The notes under the pieces were generated by a model. It was not told the DNA's origin and searched no databases. It saw only the letters and a list, made by a program, of their open reading frames with translations. Position numbers and translations under genes: made by a program. 64,000 nucleotides of DNA, taken from the NCBI GenBank assembly GCA_016648135.1, contig JADDOH010000143.1:248001-312000 (forward strand). Direction: 5' to 3'. The DNA is from Agrypnia vestita (taxonomy: Eukaryota; Arthropoda; Insecta; Trichoptera; Phryganeidae). Position 1 is the stretch's first letter; each line of letters begins with the position of its first letter. This document shows positions 34,001 to 46,235 of this stretch, piece by piece.

Positions 34001-37000
34001 ACCACGACATTCTGTTTATATTAGCTGTTTTCTATAATGCATTGTATAAAAGTGGGGATCCGAGACATGGTACCCCACATTTCTTAAATTCTATTAAAGT
34101 TATTCTTCTGTTATTATCTTTGAAGACATTTTTTTAAATTGTCTACTGACAAATGAGGCTACTTTTAAACGCAGGGACCAATTGTTCTCACGCTGTTACT
34201 ACACATTTCAAATTTTGAGCAATATATCATCATAATCGTAGAATAACGACGCATGTGATTTTTCTCAAGTTTGCAGGAGAGCAGTTTGAAGTTTTATTTA
34301 CATAAAGACACTTTATGTCATAGCTCGATAACTACAAAAAATTTTCTTTTGAAAATTGGATAAGTTATTTAAATTTTATACCTTTCAAACCTCAAGTATA
34401 GTCAGCATATATAATGACGTTTTACACATGCTGCATTTTCTACGATCGCAAATTAGAACCGTCGTTATACCGACTTCGTATAACGACGGTTAAATTAATG
34501 AGAAAAAATACACTTTTTATATACCATTAGATGACTTCTTTTTTCCACTTTTTACGATCCAAAAAAGTTAATATGGATATTTTTTTACTTTTTACGTCAT
34601 TGTTCTACGATTATTTATTTATTTATTTTGTTTTAGGGAAAATTAACAGCAAAACAAAAATCTTAAAAATATGAAATAATGGTTTTTACAATTATGCCAA
34701 TTACAAATTTTCCACTGATTATAAAAATTTACTTTAATAGCGAGTGGAGAGGGTGGAAGGGAATGTGGGACGGGAGTAGAAGGGAAGATATAATGTACAA
34801 ATTAGTTGGGTGCGGTAGTGAAGATATTGTTTGTTTTATGTTTCTTATTGTTGCGTTGAAAATGTCAATGTGGTGATAGTTTGTGTTAAATGAATTTGTG
34901 GATCTGTACATAAAGGAGTTTTGTTTTGAGTATCATGAGTATCATGACGATATGTAGGTAATTTTTGTGCCTTTTTAAAAATCTTTTATACTCGTCGAAC
35001 GCTGTATATTTTTGTTGCCTTTTGATTGTTTACCCATTCAAAAGGATCGTGAAATTCATTAAAATCATACAACTTATGAAAACTTTAATTCACGGAAGTT
35101 TTGAGCAAAACATTTTACAATTCGATGTTAAGTCGGAATAATTAAATGAATTTCGAGACGCGGGTAGCTCCGCTGTAACTGAAATAAGATCAGAAGTTCA
35201 TAAAACATTTCATGAAGAGTGAGTACTTTCAGTTTACAAAATAGTAACTAAAAATCAATTCTCCGATTATAATAATAAACAAATGTAATTAGCTGGCATG
35301 TGTTTAGCTTTACTTATAAAGTACGTAACTGGATTAATCGAGCGCATTGAAGCTTTTCAAGTTTACTGAAATTTTCATATCATTGTTTTTTCAATCTTTC
35401 TGATATATGCCTAGGTTGGTAATATGTGAGTAAATTTTTATTTCACACACAGGTTATTAAAGAAATATCAGGTACAAAATTTCGTTTTATAAATTGATCT
35501 TTTAAATAAAGCACGCTTTTAAGCTTACGCTTATGTTTCTATTTTTTATAATTATTATTAAATAAATAATGGATGTAAAATTTCCATATTTTTAACAACA
35601 TTCAAATATTTTTGTGATTGAAAAAAAAATATATTCATGTATGTACAGTTCGCTTTACTTCTACAATTCTAGTACAATTTAACTTCGTTTATCGTGTTCT
35701 AGTAATGGATAAAATATACGAAATTCAGTTGACCTAAATAATCCTTTTTATTTTTCCTGGAAATGGTCTGTCGGGAATTTGGTTTTCTGGATTTCGTCTA
35801 ACGATAAGTTGGCCGTCTGGTTTTTGTCCTGCATTTACAGCATTTACCAGACATCTACGACGAAGTTGAAATAACATTACGCCTGTAGAAATGCGATGTG
35901 AAAAGCACGAGTGAAAAGTTCAACGATATATTTCCAAAATATTATACGAAATTGAAGATTTAATCAGTTATTTTGGTGTGGAAACAACTTATCCAATATC
36001 AGAAAATTTGAGTAATATTGATACAGTAAATAATATGTATCAGAAATTCTGGAACCCAAGGTAACGTTTTTGATACCGCCTGAATCTGGTGGTTAGGCAA
36101 CATAATAAATAAATATGCCTCTCAAAATGATGACTGATCTAATATCTATATTAATATATTTAACATCTATAATATCTTTCCTGAAGGCATATTTGATTTT
36201 TCAATATAAGTCAAGAGTGCCACTGCTTCTGTGAGGATAAAAACTCGACGCTAGATGGCATTGGTCTCTGCTTGTGACGCGAGAACACAAAAACATATTT
36301 TAAAAAAGATTGAAACAATTGCTCTCGTTTTTTCTTCTACCGAAGTGTGTGCATTTTTTCGCATAAACGATTAGTAAAATTGTAATCATACTTTTCCGGC
36401 ATTTGCACCACTTATTCTTTTCGCGTGTAATTTGTGGCGTGAACGAACAAAAAGAATCAGATATTTGCAGAAAAGTGGCGCCACGAAGATTTGCGACTAC
36501 CTAGACGATGTTCGATTGTCTTCGAAGCTGAAAAGGAAAAAGTATACAGGTCAGTGATTATTTTTGGCGTATTTTGGTTTACTCATATATGTTCTTCAGA
36601 GAGAGAAAACGTAATTTGACACTTTTTGTTTGCATTATCGTATTGAGAGGTATATTTGAATATTAAGTTCACCCGGCGGATAGCTATTTGCACGTCGTCC
36701 ACCCACAATAATACATCTGGAATTAACAAAATATCCCTGGGACTTCTATTGGAGATCACTACCATGCCTTATTCTGGAATAAAAAGAATATCCTTTGGAG
36801 TCCCTAATCAATAACACGGTCTGTATTAAGTGCAATGAAGTTTTTCATACATCGTAAAAATTCGCAGAACAATTACCTTTTTCTTTTGCTTGCCATTTTT
36901 GGAAAAACGCTATGATCTCGCATGACCAGAAATAAGAGAGGTGTAAATCAGTCAAGCTGCAGTTTTCTGCTATTAAAAGCGAGTAATGCAATACGGAAAA

Positions 37001-37547
37001 ACGTTGTTTTTGAGGTCCAATTACTATCTAATCATGGAATCATGATTATATAGTAATTGTAGTATAGATTTATATTTTTGCATTTATAAATTATGTGAAT
37101 AGGCTTCCAAGATTATCAAAATTTATGTAAACATCGTTTAAATAGCAGAAAAAAAAGAATCACACATAATTGAAGACTTTACAGCACTTCGCACGTTTTA
37201 TAGTAAATTAAAAATCAGTCGTTCATACAAATTTTCGTGAAACGATATTCTCTATGAGGCGACAGAACCGCTGCTAGAAAAAATCTTGTTGAGATGTTCT
37301 GGGGAACCCACAGATAAAGCAAAGCGGTAGAAGCGACAAGCGATGAATCAGTGTGACCAGCAATTAAGTACCTACCGGTGTGTGAGAAGTGCTCGATAGT
37401 GATCAGAGCGATACATCTTACATGAATCAGAATATCTAGATACAAGTGGAAGATTATTGAGTGAATTGTACGAGATTTAGTGCGAATTAGAATTAGAAGT
37501 AGTACATCTATCCCGTATCATATGTATTAAAAATATTATTGAATAAA
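34001..37547. other. AT-rich DNA, nothing recognised
   Basis: About 3.5 kb without a supported repeat, RNA or gene-like frame. Confidence 0.5.
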
Positions 37548-37548
37548 A

Positions 37549-37790
37549 ATTATATGGACAAGATATGATAGTTAATGGATATATAATATGAGATTTGAGA
37601 ATTTACTAGTGATATTTTAAATCCGATTTTGAGTATTTTCTTAGTTTTAACTATAAATCCATGTATCCAAATTATATGGACAAGGTATGATAGTTAATGG
37701 ATGTGTAAAATTATTTTTGAGAATTTACTAGTGATATTTTAAATCCGATTTTGAGTGTTTTCTTAGGTTTAACTCTAAATCCATGTATTA
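37549..37790. repeat. 122 bp tandem duplication
   Basis: Two adjacent units (about 37549-37670 and 37671-37790), beginning ATTATATGGACAAG and ending AAATCCATGTAT, with scattered substitutions. Moderately old. Confidence 0.85.
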
Positions 37791-38421
37791 TAAAAGGAGA
37801 AATCAAACTTAATGTGTTTGAGAAGAGAATCAGCTGAATCCAACTGCAATGCGAACATCCCAATTCAAATGATTTGATCAATTTCACCTATTGAAACGTT
37901 GTTTGAGAACTTGTCTGAGAAATGAAATATAACCAAGCTAAGACGCTGTTGGAGTGACAAAGTGGTCGGATGCTCAAGGTTCGTCCCGGGAGACCACAAA
38001 GTTGGTTCCTTCTTTATTGCAAAAGGGCTGAGTTTATTTACTAAAATGCTTAGCATATTGATTGGACGCGTATTTTACTTATATCCGTTTCAAAAGTCTT
38101 TTCATAATGAAGAATTAATTTTGTCCTTGAGTGATGACATTAAACGAGTATATATTAAACGAAATATTGTTCGCATTGATCGGATAAGTACTAGTGATCA
38201 CCTACCTACGTACCATCTCATAAATAATTACTTATGTAATTTTTTTATACGTAGTTTTATATGAAACCCACCGTGCAGTATTTGACATATACTGAAAAGG
38301 TAGTGACGAAGAAAATTTTCAAATTAGAATTTTTTTTACGCATCAACAAGGACTTAAGTCCTAATTACTGCAGCGAAATAAATCAACAAACACCCAAGCT
38401 GAAGTAAATCACATAAAATAA

Positions 38422-38488
38422 TGGTGACCTCACCGGGAATCGAACCCGGAACCTTTGATGTGAGAAGCCAATGTTATGAATTATGCCA
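38422..38488 (-). repeat. tRNA-like SINE head / tRNA pseudogene, type 2 copy 2
   Basis: The minus strand shows a perfect T arm (CCGGG-TTCGATT-CCCGG), an anticodon-like arm with loop TTCTCAC, an A-box-like TGGCATAATTCATAACATTGG and the end TGAGGTCACCA. The 5' acceptor strand does not pair, so a functional tRNA is unlikely. Resembles the head at 13.2 kb. Confidence 0.55.
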
Positions 38489-38489
38489 A

Positions 38490-39185
38490 AAAATTTTTCG
38501 TTGCATGATTGTTTTTAAACATTCAAAACTTTTGTATTACATGACCATGTATAAGTTATATCATCTTAAACTCAAAAATAATCCAGGATAGTTACTTCTT
38601 ATTACGAAAATAATAATAAAATTACATGAAATAATATTTTTCTTGTAATATAAGCCGCCCACTGTACAAATAAAATTCGTATCCAATTAATGAAATGTGA
38701 CTAATAATTCCTTGACTTCCTAGAAGGTTTTCGAACTCTTGTCCCTAATAAGGTTAAATATTTTGTATTTTTGGAAACTTTCACACTTAGCTAAATGGGT
38801 TATCTCCAGGGTCATTAGCTAACTTCTTTGATAATAGTTATGTAGATATCTTCTGAAAACTTTATAACTTTGAATTTAATAAGTTCTGCTCTACATTTCA
38901 ATTGATTTGTAATGTTCCGTTTAAAATTTGTCATAATGTTGGATAATTAAGAACGATGTTGAACAATTTAAACCCACCAAGGGCTCATTTTAATTACAAT
39001 AAAAAAATATAAAGCGGATTAAAAATATTTTACGTGCTAGTAATTACAAAGTTATTTGAATTATACCAAAAAAAATATTTCCTTAATTTATATTCGAAAC
39101 AAATGGATTTCTTATTTTTAAATTTACTTGGTGGTAGATTCTTTTTAAAAACCTAAACGAACTTTACTTTTGTTTTTCCTTTCAA
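38490..39185. other. AT-rich DNA, nothing recognised
   Basis: No supported feature. Confidence 0.5.
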
Positions 39186-39480
39186 ATGTTTTATTATCAT
39201 TTATTAATTTGTATTAACCACTTAACTATTAACTCTACGTCTACCGGTTTCGATACTGCTGTATCTTCATCAGAACGGACGAAAACTAACTATCCATTAT
39301 CTATTCTAGCAATTCTGGACGCAAAACGAACGCAAACTAACTATCCATTATCTATTCTAGCAATTCTAGAATAGATAATGGATAGTTAATTTGCGTCCAT
39401 CTTGATGAAGATACAGTGGTATCGAAACCGGTAGACGTAGAGTTACTAGTTAAGTGATTAATACAAAGATGTTTAATTAA
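39186..39480. mobile_element. Group C hammerhead-like inverted pair
   Basis: The minus copy (left) has an intact core: CTGATGA (39273-39267), extra A, perfect hairpin GATAC-AGCA-GTATC, GAAAC (39251-39247), ACCGGT, A, GACG, which pairs with CGTT 5' of the core. The plus copy (right) has CTTGATGA (39401-39408), GATAC-AGTG-GTATC, GAAAC (39424-39428). Both are followed by GTAGAGTTA and TTAAGTGNTTAATACAAA. Between them a block with TAACTATCCATTATCTATTC is present twice in tandem and once inverted. Cores face inward. Confidence 0.65.
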
Positions 39481-39494
39481 AATAAATAAATAAT

Positions 39495-39695
39495 AGGAAG
39501 GAGATTCTGGCGGGATCACGTAGCCAGAATGGATAGTGACAGACTTGTGCACACAGCAGCGAATGAAATCCTCTCTGGACGACACCAACCGAAAAGACAA
39601 CCGAAAAGATGGAGGGATAGGTGGACCTCGTCATCCCAGTAGGCGTAGTTTTCTGTAGCACAGATCAACAGATCTACTAAAAGAAAAAGAAGAAG
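39495..39695 (+). pseudogene. LINE ORF tail with (GAA)n end
   Basis: Plus-strand frame reads GRRFWRDHVARMDSDRLVHT, then AANEILSGRHQPKRQPKRW and RDRWTSSSQ with a stop near 39642, followed by AGAAAAAGAAGAAGAAGAAA. This is the C-terminus (W.DHVARM, PKRW.DRW) and simple-repeat tail of an RTE-like LINE. 5'-truncated, intact to its stop, so relatively young. The minus-strand frames at 39352-39661 are shadows. Confidence 0.7.
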
Positions 39696-40016
39696 AAGAA
39701 ATAATTATGTCTTCTTCGTCAACAAAGTTAACGCTATAAAATTATCATTATTCATTCAATTATTATCATTATTAATTCAAAATTAACCATAAAAATTAAA
39801 AATAACATTAAAAAATGTAAATTATTTTATAGTTACCTAAATTTTATAGTGTAGTTTGTTTCATTAAGTGTAATTTTTTGCTTGTTAATAAACTTACTTT
39901 TTTGTAGATTTTTAGACCATTTCTTTTAAACGAATTCAAACGTGCGTCACACGATCGATCTTTCATAATTTCAATAGTGTATTGCGTATTTAAATTCAAA
40001 TTAAGAAAAACAAAAT

Positions 40017-40243
40017 AAAACTGTCCCTTCTTCTGTGTATAGTTTTCTGGGATATTCTGCCATGTATCATACCATCATCAGGACTAATGTTACATTAACA
40101 TTAGCCCTGATGATGGACCCTGCAATGGGATCCGAAACCTTGGCCAGAGAGGTCACATATACACGGCAGAATATCCCAGAAAACTATACACAGAAGATTC
40201 TGAACAGCCGTGAAAACCTAAGGACATTTTAAAACTGTCCCTT
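40017..40243 (+). mobile_element. Group A element with 13 bp TSD, 5' inverted part
   Basis: AAAACTGTCCCTT at 40017-40029 and 40231-40243 is a perfect 13 bp target duplication, so the insertion is 40030-40230. The right part is a plus-strand unit with an intact core: CTGATGA (40107-40113), hairpin, GAAAC (40134-40138), 3' end AAGGACATTTT. The left part (40030-40081) is an inverted, truncated copy (CTTCTGTGTATAG ... TCATCAGG). The 65-codon frame over it is spurious. Confidence 0.75.
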
Positions 40244-40514
40244 ATTTATCCGTGGAATAAACCGGACCTAGATCATATTCAATAATTACTTTGAAAGCTT
40301 CAGATCAAATCATGGGAAGATAATTTTAGAATCAGGCTTATGTATTTATGGGGTTGGATTATTTATTGATATTTTAAGCTGATTACCCGGTTCACCCTGT
40401 CGACCTCCATCCGGGCTGATGATCATTCAACATTGATGCATCACTCAGCGAGGCTGTGGAGGCTATACTCCAGCTCAAGGTAAATGGCGTCCAGCTACAC
40501 GTAAAATCTCAGGT

Positions 40515-41192
40515 CTAGTTCACAGTAGTGATGGGTCCGCTCTGTACTCACTACTACAATGTAGCACTACATTACATTGAAGTGCACACTTCACACGTTT
40601 TGATGTGTAGTGCACACTACAAGCTACACACACTTAAAACTTATTAAAAGTACATACTTCAAATAGTACACTTCATTTCAAAGGGAACACTACAAAGTAC
40701 GCACACTTCAAAGTTATCGAAAGTACGAGCACATACTTCAAATAGTCCATTTTTTATGTGAAATTTTTGGAAAATTGATGTAGATAAATGAAGAAATCTT
40801 TGTAAATCGAATCAACTCCCCCCCCATAGTTTGAAAAATTTTGGGATTGAATGAAGAAATTTACCGAAATATCTCGATATATTTAATATATTTTTTCCGG
40901 TGACCTTTTTTTTGTAGTCACCAAACTTTTTATTTGGGAAAAAATATAATTAGTTCACTAGTACTACAATTTTGTAATACAATTACTTCATTTCATTACA
41001 CATTACTTCATTAATACTACAATTACTTCATTACTTCACTTCATTAGTACTACAATTTCGTAGTACTACAATTACTTCACTTCGTGTAGTTTTTACTACA
41101 ATTGTAGTGTACACTTTGTAGTCTTCAAACTGGTGAACGTGTGTGTGTTGTAGTCTTCATTTTGAAATGTAGTTTTTCCCTTTGCTAGTTCA
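40515..41192. mobile_element. hAT-like MITE with 8 bp TSD
   Basis: CTAGTTCA at 40515-40522 and 41185-41192 is an 8 bp direct repeat flanking 662 bp. The ends are CAGTAGTGATGGG (left) and, inverted, CAAAGGGAAAAACTAC (right), fitting the loose hAT terminal pattern CANNNG. Inside are many GTAGTACTAC / ACTTCA short motifs in both orientations. No ORF. A related right end lies at 45.59-45.65 kb, where CCCTTTG is also followed by CTAG, so part of the apparent TSD might belong to the element. Confidence 0.6.
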
Positions 41193-41454
41193 CTGTACCT
41201 ACCTGCTGAATTCGTGGAAAAACACATTATTTTCTTACAAATATAACATCCGGACAGTTGACTCGATTCCTAACTGCCACAATAAGATTAATAACGCAAT
41301 AAGTTCTGAACCATTCGTCTTCAATTTTCTTTTTTACATTTCTTAATAAAAACAGATTTTTTGTCAAGTTGCAATTGTGAAGCATAGTTTGACCATGCTT
41401 AAAACAAATAAGATATGTCGGTTAAAATGATATTTATACGAAAAAAAAATATTT

Positions 41455-41660
41455 GTAAGGTACTCTTCTTCTTCGTGTTGGCTATTATCACTTTATTTAC
41501 TGTTGCCCGGAATAGCTCTACAATAGGCAGTTTGTCCTCAGATTTTTCATCCATGAAGTTTTCCTTCTTCCAGGGCCCCGACTTCCGGCAATTTTATGAT
41601 GTGCAAGATTTCGTAATTCTCTAGATTCTCTCATCACATTTCCGAGATATTAAAGTTTTT
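41455..41660 (-). pseudogene. LINE tail, family L2 copy b
   Basis: CTTCTTCTTCGTGTTGGC, TTTACTGTTGCCCGGAATAG and CCAGGGCCCCGACTTCCGG align to the 28.4 and 47.4 kb copies, minus strand. Several small deletions. Confidence 0.65.
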
Positions 41661-43922
41661 TATTTTGTATGGTTTTAATTACTTATTTAATTAACCATAC
41701 CATCTTCATTCGCAACTCTATTCATTCAGCTTGAATTTTGAGTATTCTTCTATAGATCCACATCACGAATGTTTCAAATCGCCATATGAATTCTTCGGTA
41801 AGCGCCCATGTTTCCAATCCATAAAATAATATTAATTATTACCATTCGCATTCATATTCCAAGGTTAAGATCATGACAACTAAACATCTTTTTTGCGAAT
41901 AAAAACATTTATTTGCGTCTTAATACGACGTAATTTAATTACAAATAGAAATATGTATTGGTTGTATCCATGATATTCCAGACAAGTAAATAAATGATAA
42001 TATTCCAGTATTACCTTACTTAATATTATTAATATTTAAAGCATTAACTTTGTGGTTAGACATTATAACATATTGTTAGTTAACTTACTTATATTAATCA
42101 CAGGTTTTTGGGATTCTTAGCAATATAAAATGGATAGCTATTTAAGAATGAAATAATGTATAATTTACACAAGTAGTAAGTATACACGAGTAAAACCCAT
42201 TTTTCGTTTGATTAGCCTAATTTGTTTCAAAACATTATTATATATTTGCTTTGTCATTGTAATGTAATGGTAATGGATGTTCATGAATTCTATAACATGC
42301 ACATATTGTATCAGATAGCACTCGTAACATTATAATGTATATATAGATATAACCTGTTACGCCTATTACAATTCTGTTATCCATGTATTGAGACGCCGCT
42401 GTCATTTGAGCTTCATTGTTTGTATATAACTTGATACATAATTTAAGCAAATACCTACAGGAACAATGTTTGATCGGAGAAATGTGTTTATTAATAAACA
42501 GCGAACTGTTGGAATCAGGATAATCATTCGTTTCCTATAATTTACGATTTGGTCATGAGACTTAATTTTATAGATGCACGATTATGACTACATTATTAGT
42601 ATAAATTAATAATATAACTCATAAAATATAATCACAAAGAATATTCATAAGCGTTGTCAAATATTTTTTTAAGTACCCTACGTATTCCTAAGTATAAGGC
42701 CATCTTATAAAGTGCTAGCTGACGTATAACTTCGTTTAAGGCTTTCAAAAGGAATAATTTTTGTAGTTTAAAAAACAACGGCTTTGGTTCGTATTTTCTG
42801 TGGAAAACAATTAAAATTTGTATTTAAAAAATTTAAAAATCCCTAATCCTTCTTAGAATACAAAACAATTTAATAAATTCTCTTTGCATTGTATACACTT
42901 GTTTAATAGTACCTAATATTTAATTAATTAAACCATTTGAAAAGATTTGTTACTTCAAAAAGTCTATTTACCGCAAACGCAAAATTACCTTTGGGTTACA
43001 GATATCACATTAAAGTGATATATGTTGATCAAGTTTGACATTTATTTGTAGATTTCTACGACTTAACTTTAACCGGTAATAGAAAAATTTCGGTTCAAGT
43101 GTCGTAGTTCACTGTATTTTTTAGGTAAACCTATTTCTCTTAAGTTAATGTAATTTGTTTAAATTTTAATGGTTGTTCCATTTTACTAAAAGAATTGCAA
43201 ATCTATACAGAAAATACGATATCATTAAAAATTATTAATAATGACAATTAGCAGAAGCACCTTTTAAAAAACCAAAACAACTATTCCTTCATCTACACAC
43301 TTAAGCTCGTCACTTGAGGGTTTTAATAGGTTCATATTACATTATCTGGTGTATCCATGCCAAGTCTTCTACGAACGTCCTCTATTTCTAGTTCTACTAG
43401 CAATACTAATTGCATATCTTTCTCACTATGATCTCTTCATTGTTGAATTATTCATGCCAACACAGAAATAAACACTTTGATTTTACTCATCTGCAGACAA
43501 CGGAATATATATAGTTAGTTGGTCACATAGACCAACATCTAAACTGGAGAAAATATACATAATCTATATTTTTTCCACAATTTAGATGTTTATTTACATG
43601 CGCACTTAGTTAGTCAGCAAGAATAAGAAATCTAGTACAAATGTCCAATAAAGTCAGGTAGTTTTGGACACATCGACCTGAAGAATAGTAGGTATATTAG
43701 GCCCTATGACACTATAGCAAGGTGTAGCTTGTGCCATCTTAGAATATAAATCACACTGTATATATAAATAAACTAAATTTGAATAAAAATGTCGCATTTT
43801 GTAGGTTCGTCAATCAGGTATATTTAATTTTATACATTACCTTCAAATACTTTTACCGATATAAGCAAGCAAATACGCATCCTTGCTCTACGAGAACAAA
43901 AGGCAAACTATCAGTGATACCA

Positions 43923-43980
43923 AATCATACCACATCTTGTACCGAAAATCATACCACATCTTGTACCGAAAATCATACCA
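43923..43980. repeat. 24 bp x 2.4 tandem repeat
   Basis: Two full units (43923-43946, 43947-43970) of AATCATACCACATCTTG plus TACCGAA, and a partial third. Confidence 0.85.
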
Positions 43981-45030
43981 AATATTTAAACACCAAAAAG
44001 TCCATAGTCTAAATACAATTTGACATTTGGAAAAGTTGTATCCATATTTTGCGTATGTTGCTACAGTATTGAAGCTTCTGACTCCACTAAAAGAGAATAA
44101 ATCATGAACAAAACTTCTTTAAAGTCCAAATACAAAAAGTAAATTTAGCAATACTTCTGATAAAAATACATTTTAACAACATTATGAGATTAGCTATCCA
44201 TTCCTTATTTTATTAATTCTTTACTTTATCATAAATAGATATGCCAAGCATTGGTCTAATTGATCTTATTTTCCATGCATTATGTCTACACGTTCTTCTC
44301 CTGCCATCTTCATTCTTTACTTATACATCAGGGTTGGTACAAAGATAAACGGTAGTTACAGGAGATTTTATTATTAAAAGTGTAACAGCTGACAGACATT
44401 TTTTAAAAAACAAATAAAATTAGCATTTTAATAATAACAGCCCGAAATGACACAACTTTGCGTAAAGTTTCGTTAATGGGTTTTTAATATCTAGACTATG
44501 ACATGGCAGTAATTTCAAATATATTCTATCCAAAAATTGACCCAATTATACACTGTTTATGATGGTACATTTATTATAAACATTATTATAGAAAAATTTT
44601 AGTAGACATAAATGTTTTTTCTATGTAATAATTAACAGGAATCATATTTTTGATATTTATGGCGTTAACTTTTTAGTAAGACATAATTATAAATAAATAA
44701 CTTCTCGAAATTCGCGAACCATCTTTTGTAGACAGACCACACATTATAAAAAACTTTTAAAATTCTTCACATAAATAATAGAACCCTTAGATTAGATAAT
44801 ATAGAAAAACTATAAATCAAGAAATGTCTGAATACTTAAACTAATATGATTTATAAGCAATTTACGAATTACTCATTATTTGATATATTCCCCATTTCAG
44901 TGTCTACTTGTTGATCTTTCACAGACCCATCATAACAATATCCATTCCCTCATTCAAAAATTAAACTGTTTAACGTAATAGGTAATGTGTAATTATTATT
45001 AGATTAATGTAAAATAAGTTTTGAATAATA

Positions 45031-45112
45031 CTGACAAAGATACAGTACTATCGAAATTACTAGACGTAAAGATACTTGGCGATTATTACATAATTTTAAG
45101 TCATTTAAAATA
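45031..45112 (+). mobile_element. Group C hammerhead-like remnant
   Basis: CTGACAA, GATAC-AGTA-CTATC, GAAAT, then CTAGACGTAAAG parallel group C, but both core boxes are mutated. Old copy. Confidence 0.5.
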
Positions 45113-45589
45113 AATAAAAAGAAAAATCTTAAAATATTTAATTATAATACATAAAAAAAATCAACACATATTCTCGATATACTGTCAAAAGTGGGGCTTA
45201 AATAAAATTTGTGTTGCAAATATATTAAGTTTGATGATATAATTGTGTTGTGTGGTTGTTCACCCATGTAAAAATATATAAAAATTTATATCGAACAGAA
45301 TTGTTAATTAGACACCTTAATTAATTTTTAAAATTATAAAGCATCTCTTTCTAATACTTTTAACACAAGGCGAAACGCGTCTCAGAAAATTAAAAAGGTA
45401 GAACTTAAAAAACAGTTGTTTATATTTCCAAATTTTGGATTATGAAGTTTTACAAACTTACCTCTGAAACAATTAATTCATAATTTTATTGAAGTAGATG
45501 AAGTGCGTAACGATTCGACCTGCAAGTTGTGAGTAAATTAGGTTCATAATATAAATAAATTGTTCATTTTGGATTCTTTAAATTGGTTT

Positions 45590-45650
45590 TGGTGTACATG
45601 TTGAAGCTTTCATTCCAAAATATAGTTTTACCCTTTGCTAGGACATTGGG
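45590..45650 (+). repeat. Fragment of the hAT-like MITE right end
   Basis: GAAGCTTTCATTCCAAAATA then TAGTTTTACCCTTTGCTAG parallels the right end of the element at 40.5-41.2 kb. Confidence 0.5.
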
Positions 45651-46170
45651 GCCATAAAAGAAATTCTCCCCCATGGATATTAGAATTTTGCGTAAGTATT
45701 CGCATCCCTCTTTCAATCCACAAAGGATTTGATGTTGTAATAAAGAAGGCGTTAAACAATAAGTAAAACGTATTTATTTAATCCCTCAAATACGAGGATA
45801 ACCCACACGAGTGGAAGTAAAAGAGAACCACCAATAAAAGTAGTTTTATAGTTCTAGCGGCCTTATGTAGAAACAAGTTTTTTCTTTCCTCCTAAGTTTT
45901 CGTGACAATAAAAAGTTTATAGGTCATTCGTCCGCAAAGGGTTTATATTTATCAAGGAGAGAGATAACTCGGCCAGCAGACTCTCAAGATACTATGAAAC
46001 CTCAATCTATCGCACATCGGTTAATCGCTTTCGCGCGTTTATCACTTTTTTTCCTATTCCGCTATCAGTGATGGCTATAAAATATGACAGAAAGCTTCCA
46101 AGCAGAGAAATAAGTATTAAATAAAAGTAATATGAAACAGAAATGCAAAGTATTTATTGCGCGATGGTAT

Positions 46171-46235
46171 TTTTTTCTTCTACCCTATTCGTTCAACGGA
46201 CGTTGACTATCATGCTGTGTACGACAACGGACGGA
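46171..46235 (-). pseudogene. LINE tail, family L2 copy c
   Basis: TTCTTCTACCCTATTCG and GGACGTTGACTATCATGCTG match the 3' end of family L2; only about 65 bp remain. Confidence 0.5.

Larger units (their letters stand above)
41661..45585. other. AT-rich DNA, minor repeats only
   Basis: Contains a 60 bp segment at 42025-42090 shared with 24225-24290 (AATATTTAAAGNATTAACTT), a 24 bp x 2.4 tandem repeat at 43923-43980, and a degraded group C core at 45031-45057. Nothing else supported. Confidence 0.5.

Noticed and set aside
37962..38264. 100-codon plus-strand frame
   Set aside because: No recognisable motif and an overlapping minus frame of similar quality; not distinguishable from chance.
38422..38488. 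Functional tRNA gene
   Set aside because: T arm is perfect but the 5' acceptor strand does not pair with the 3' strand.
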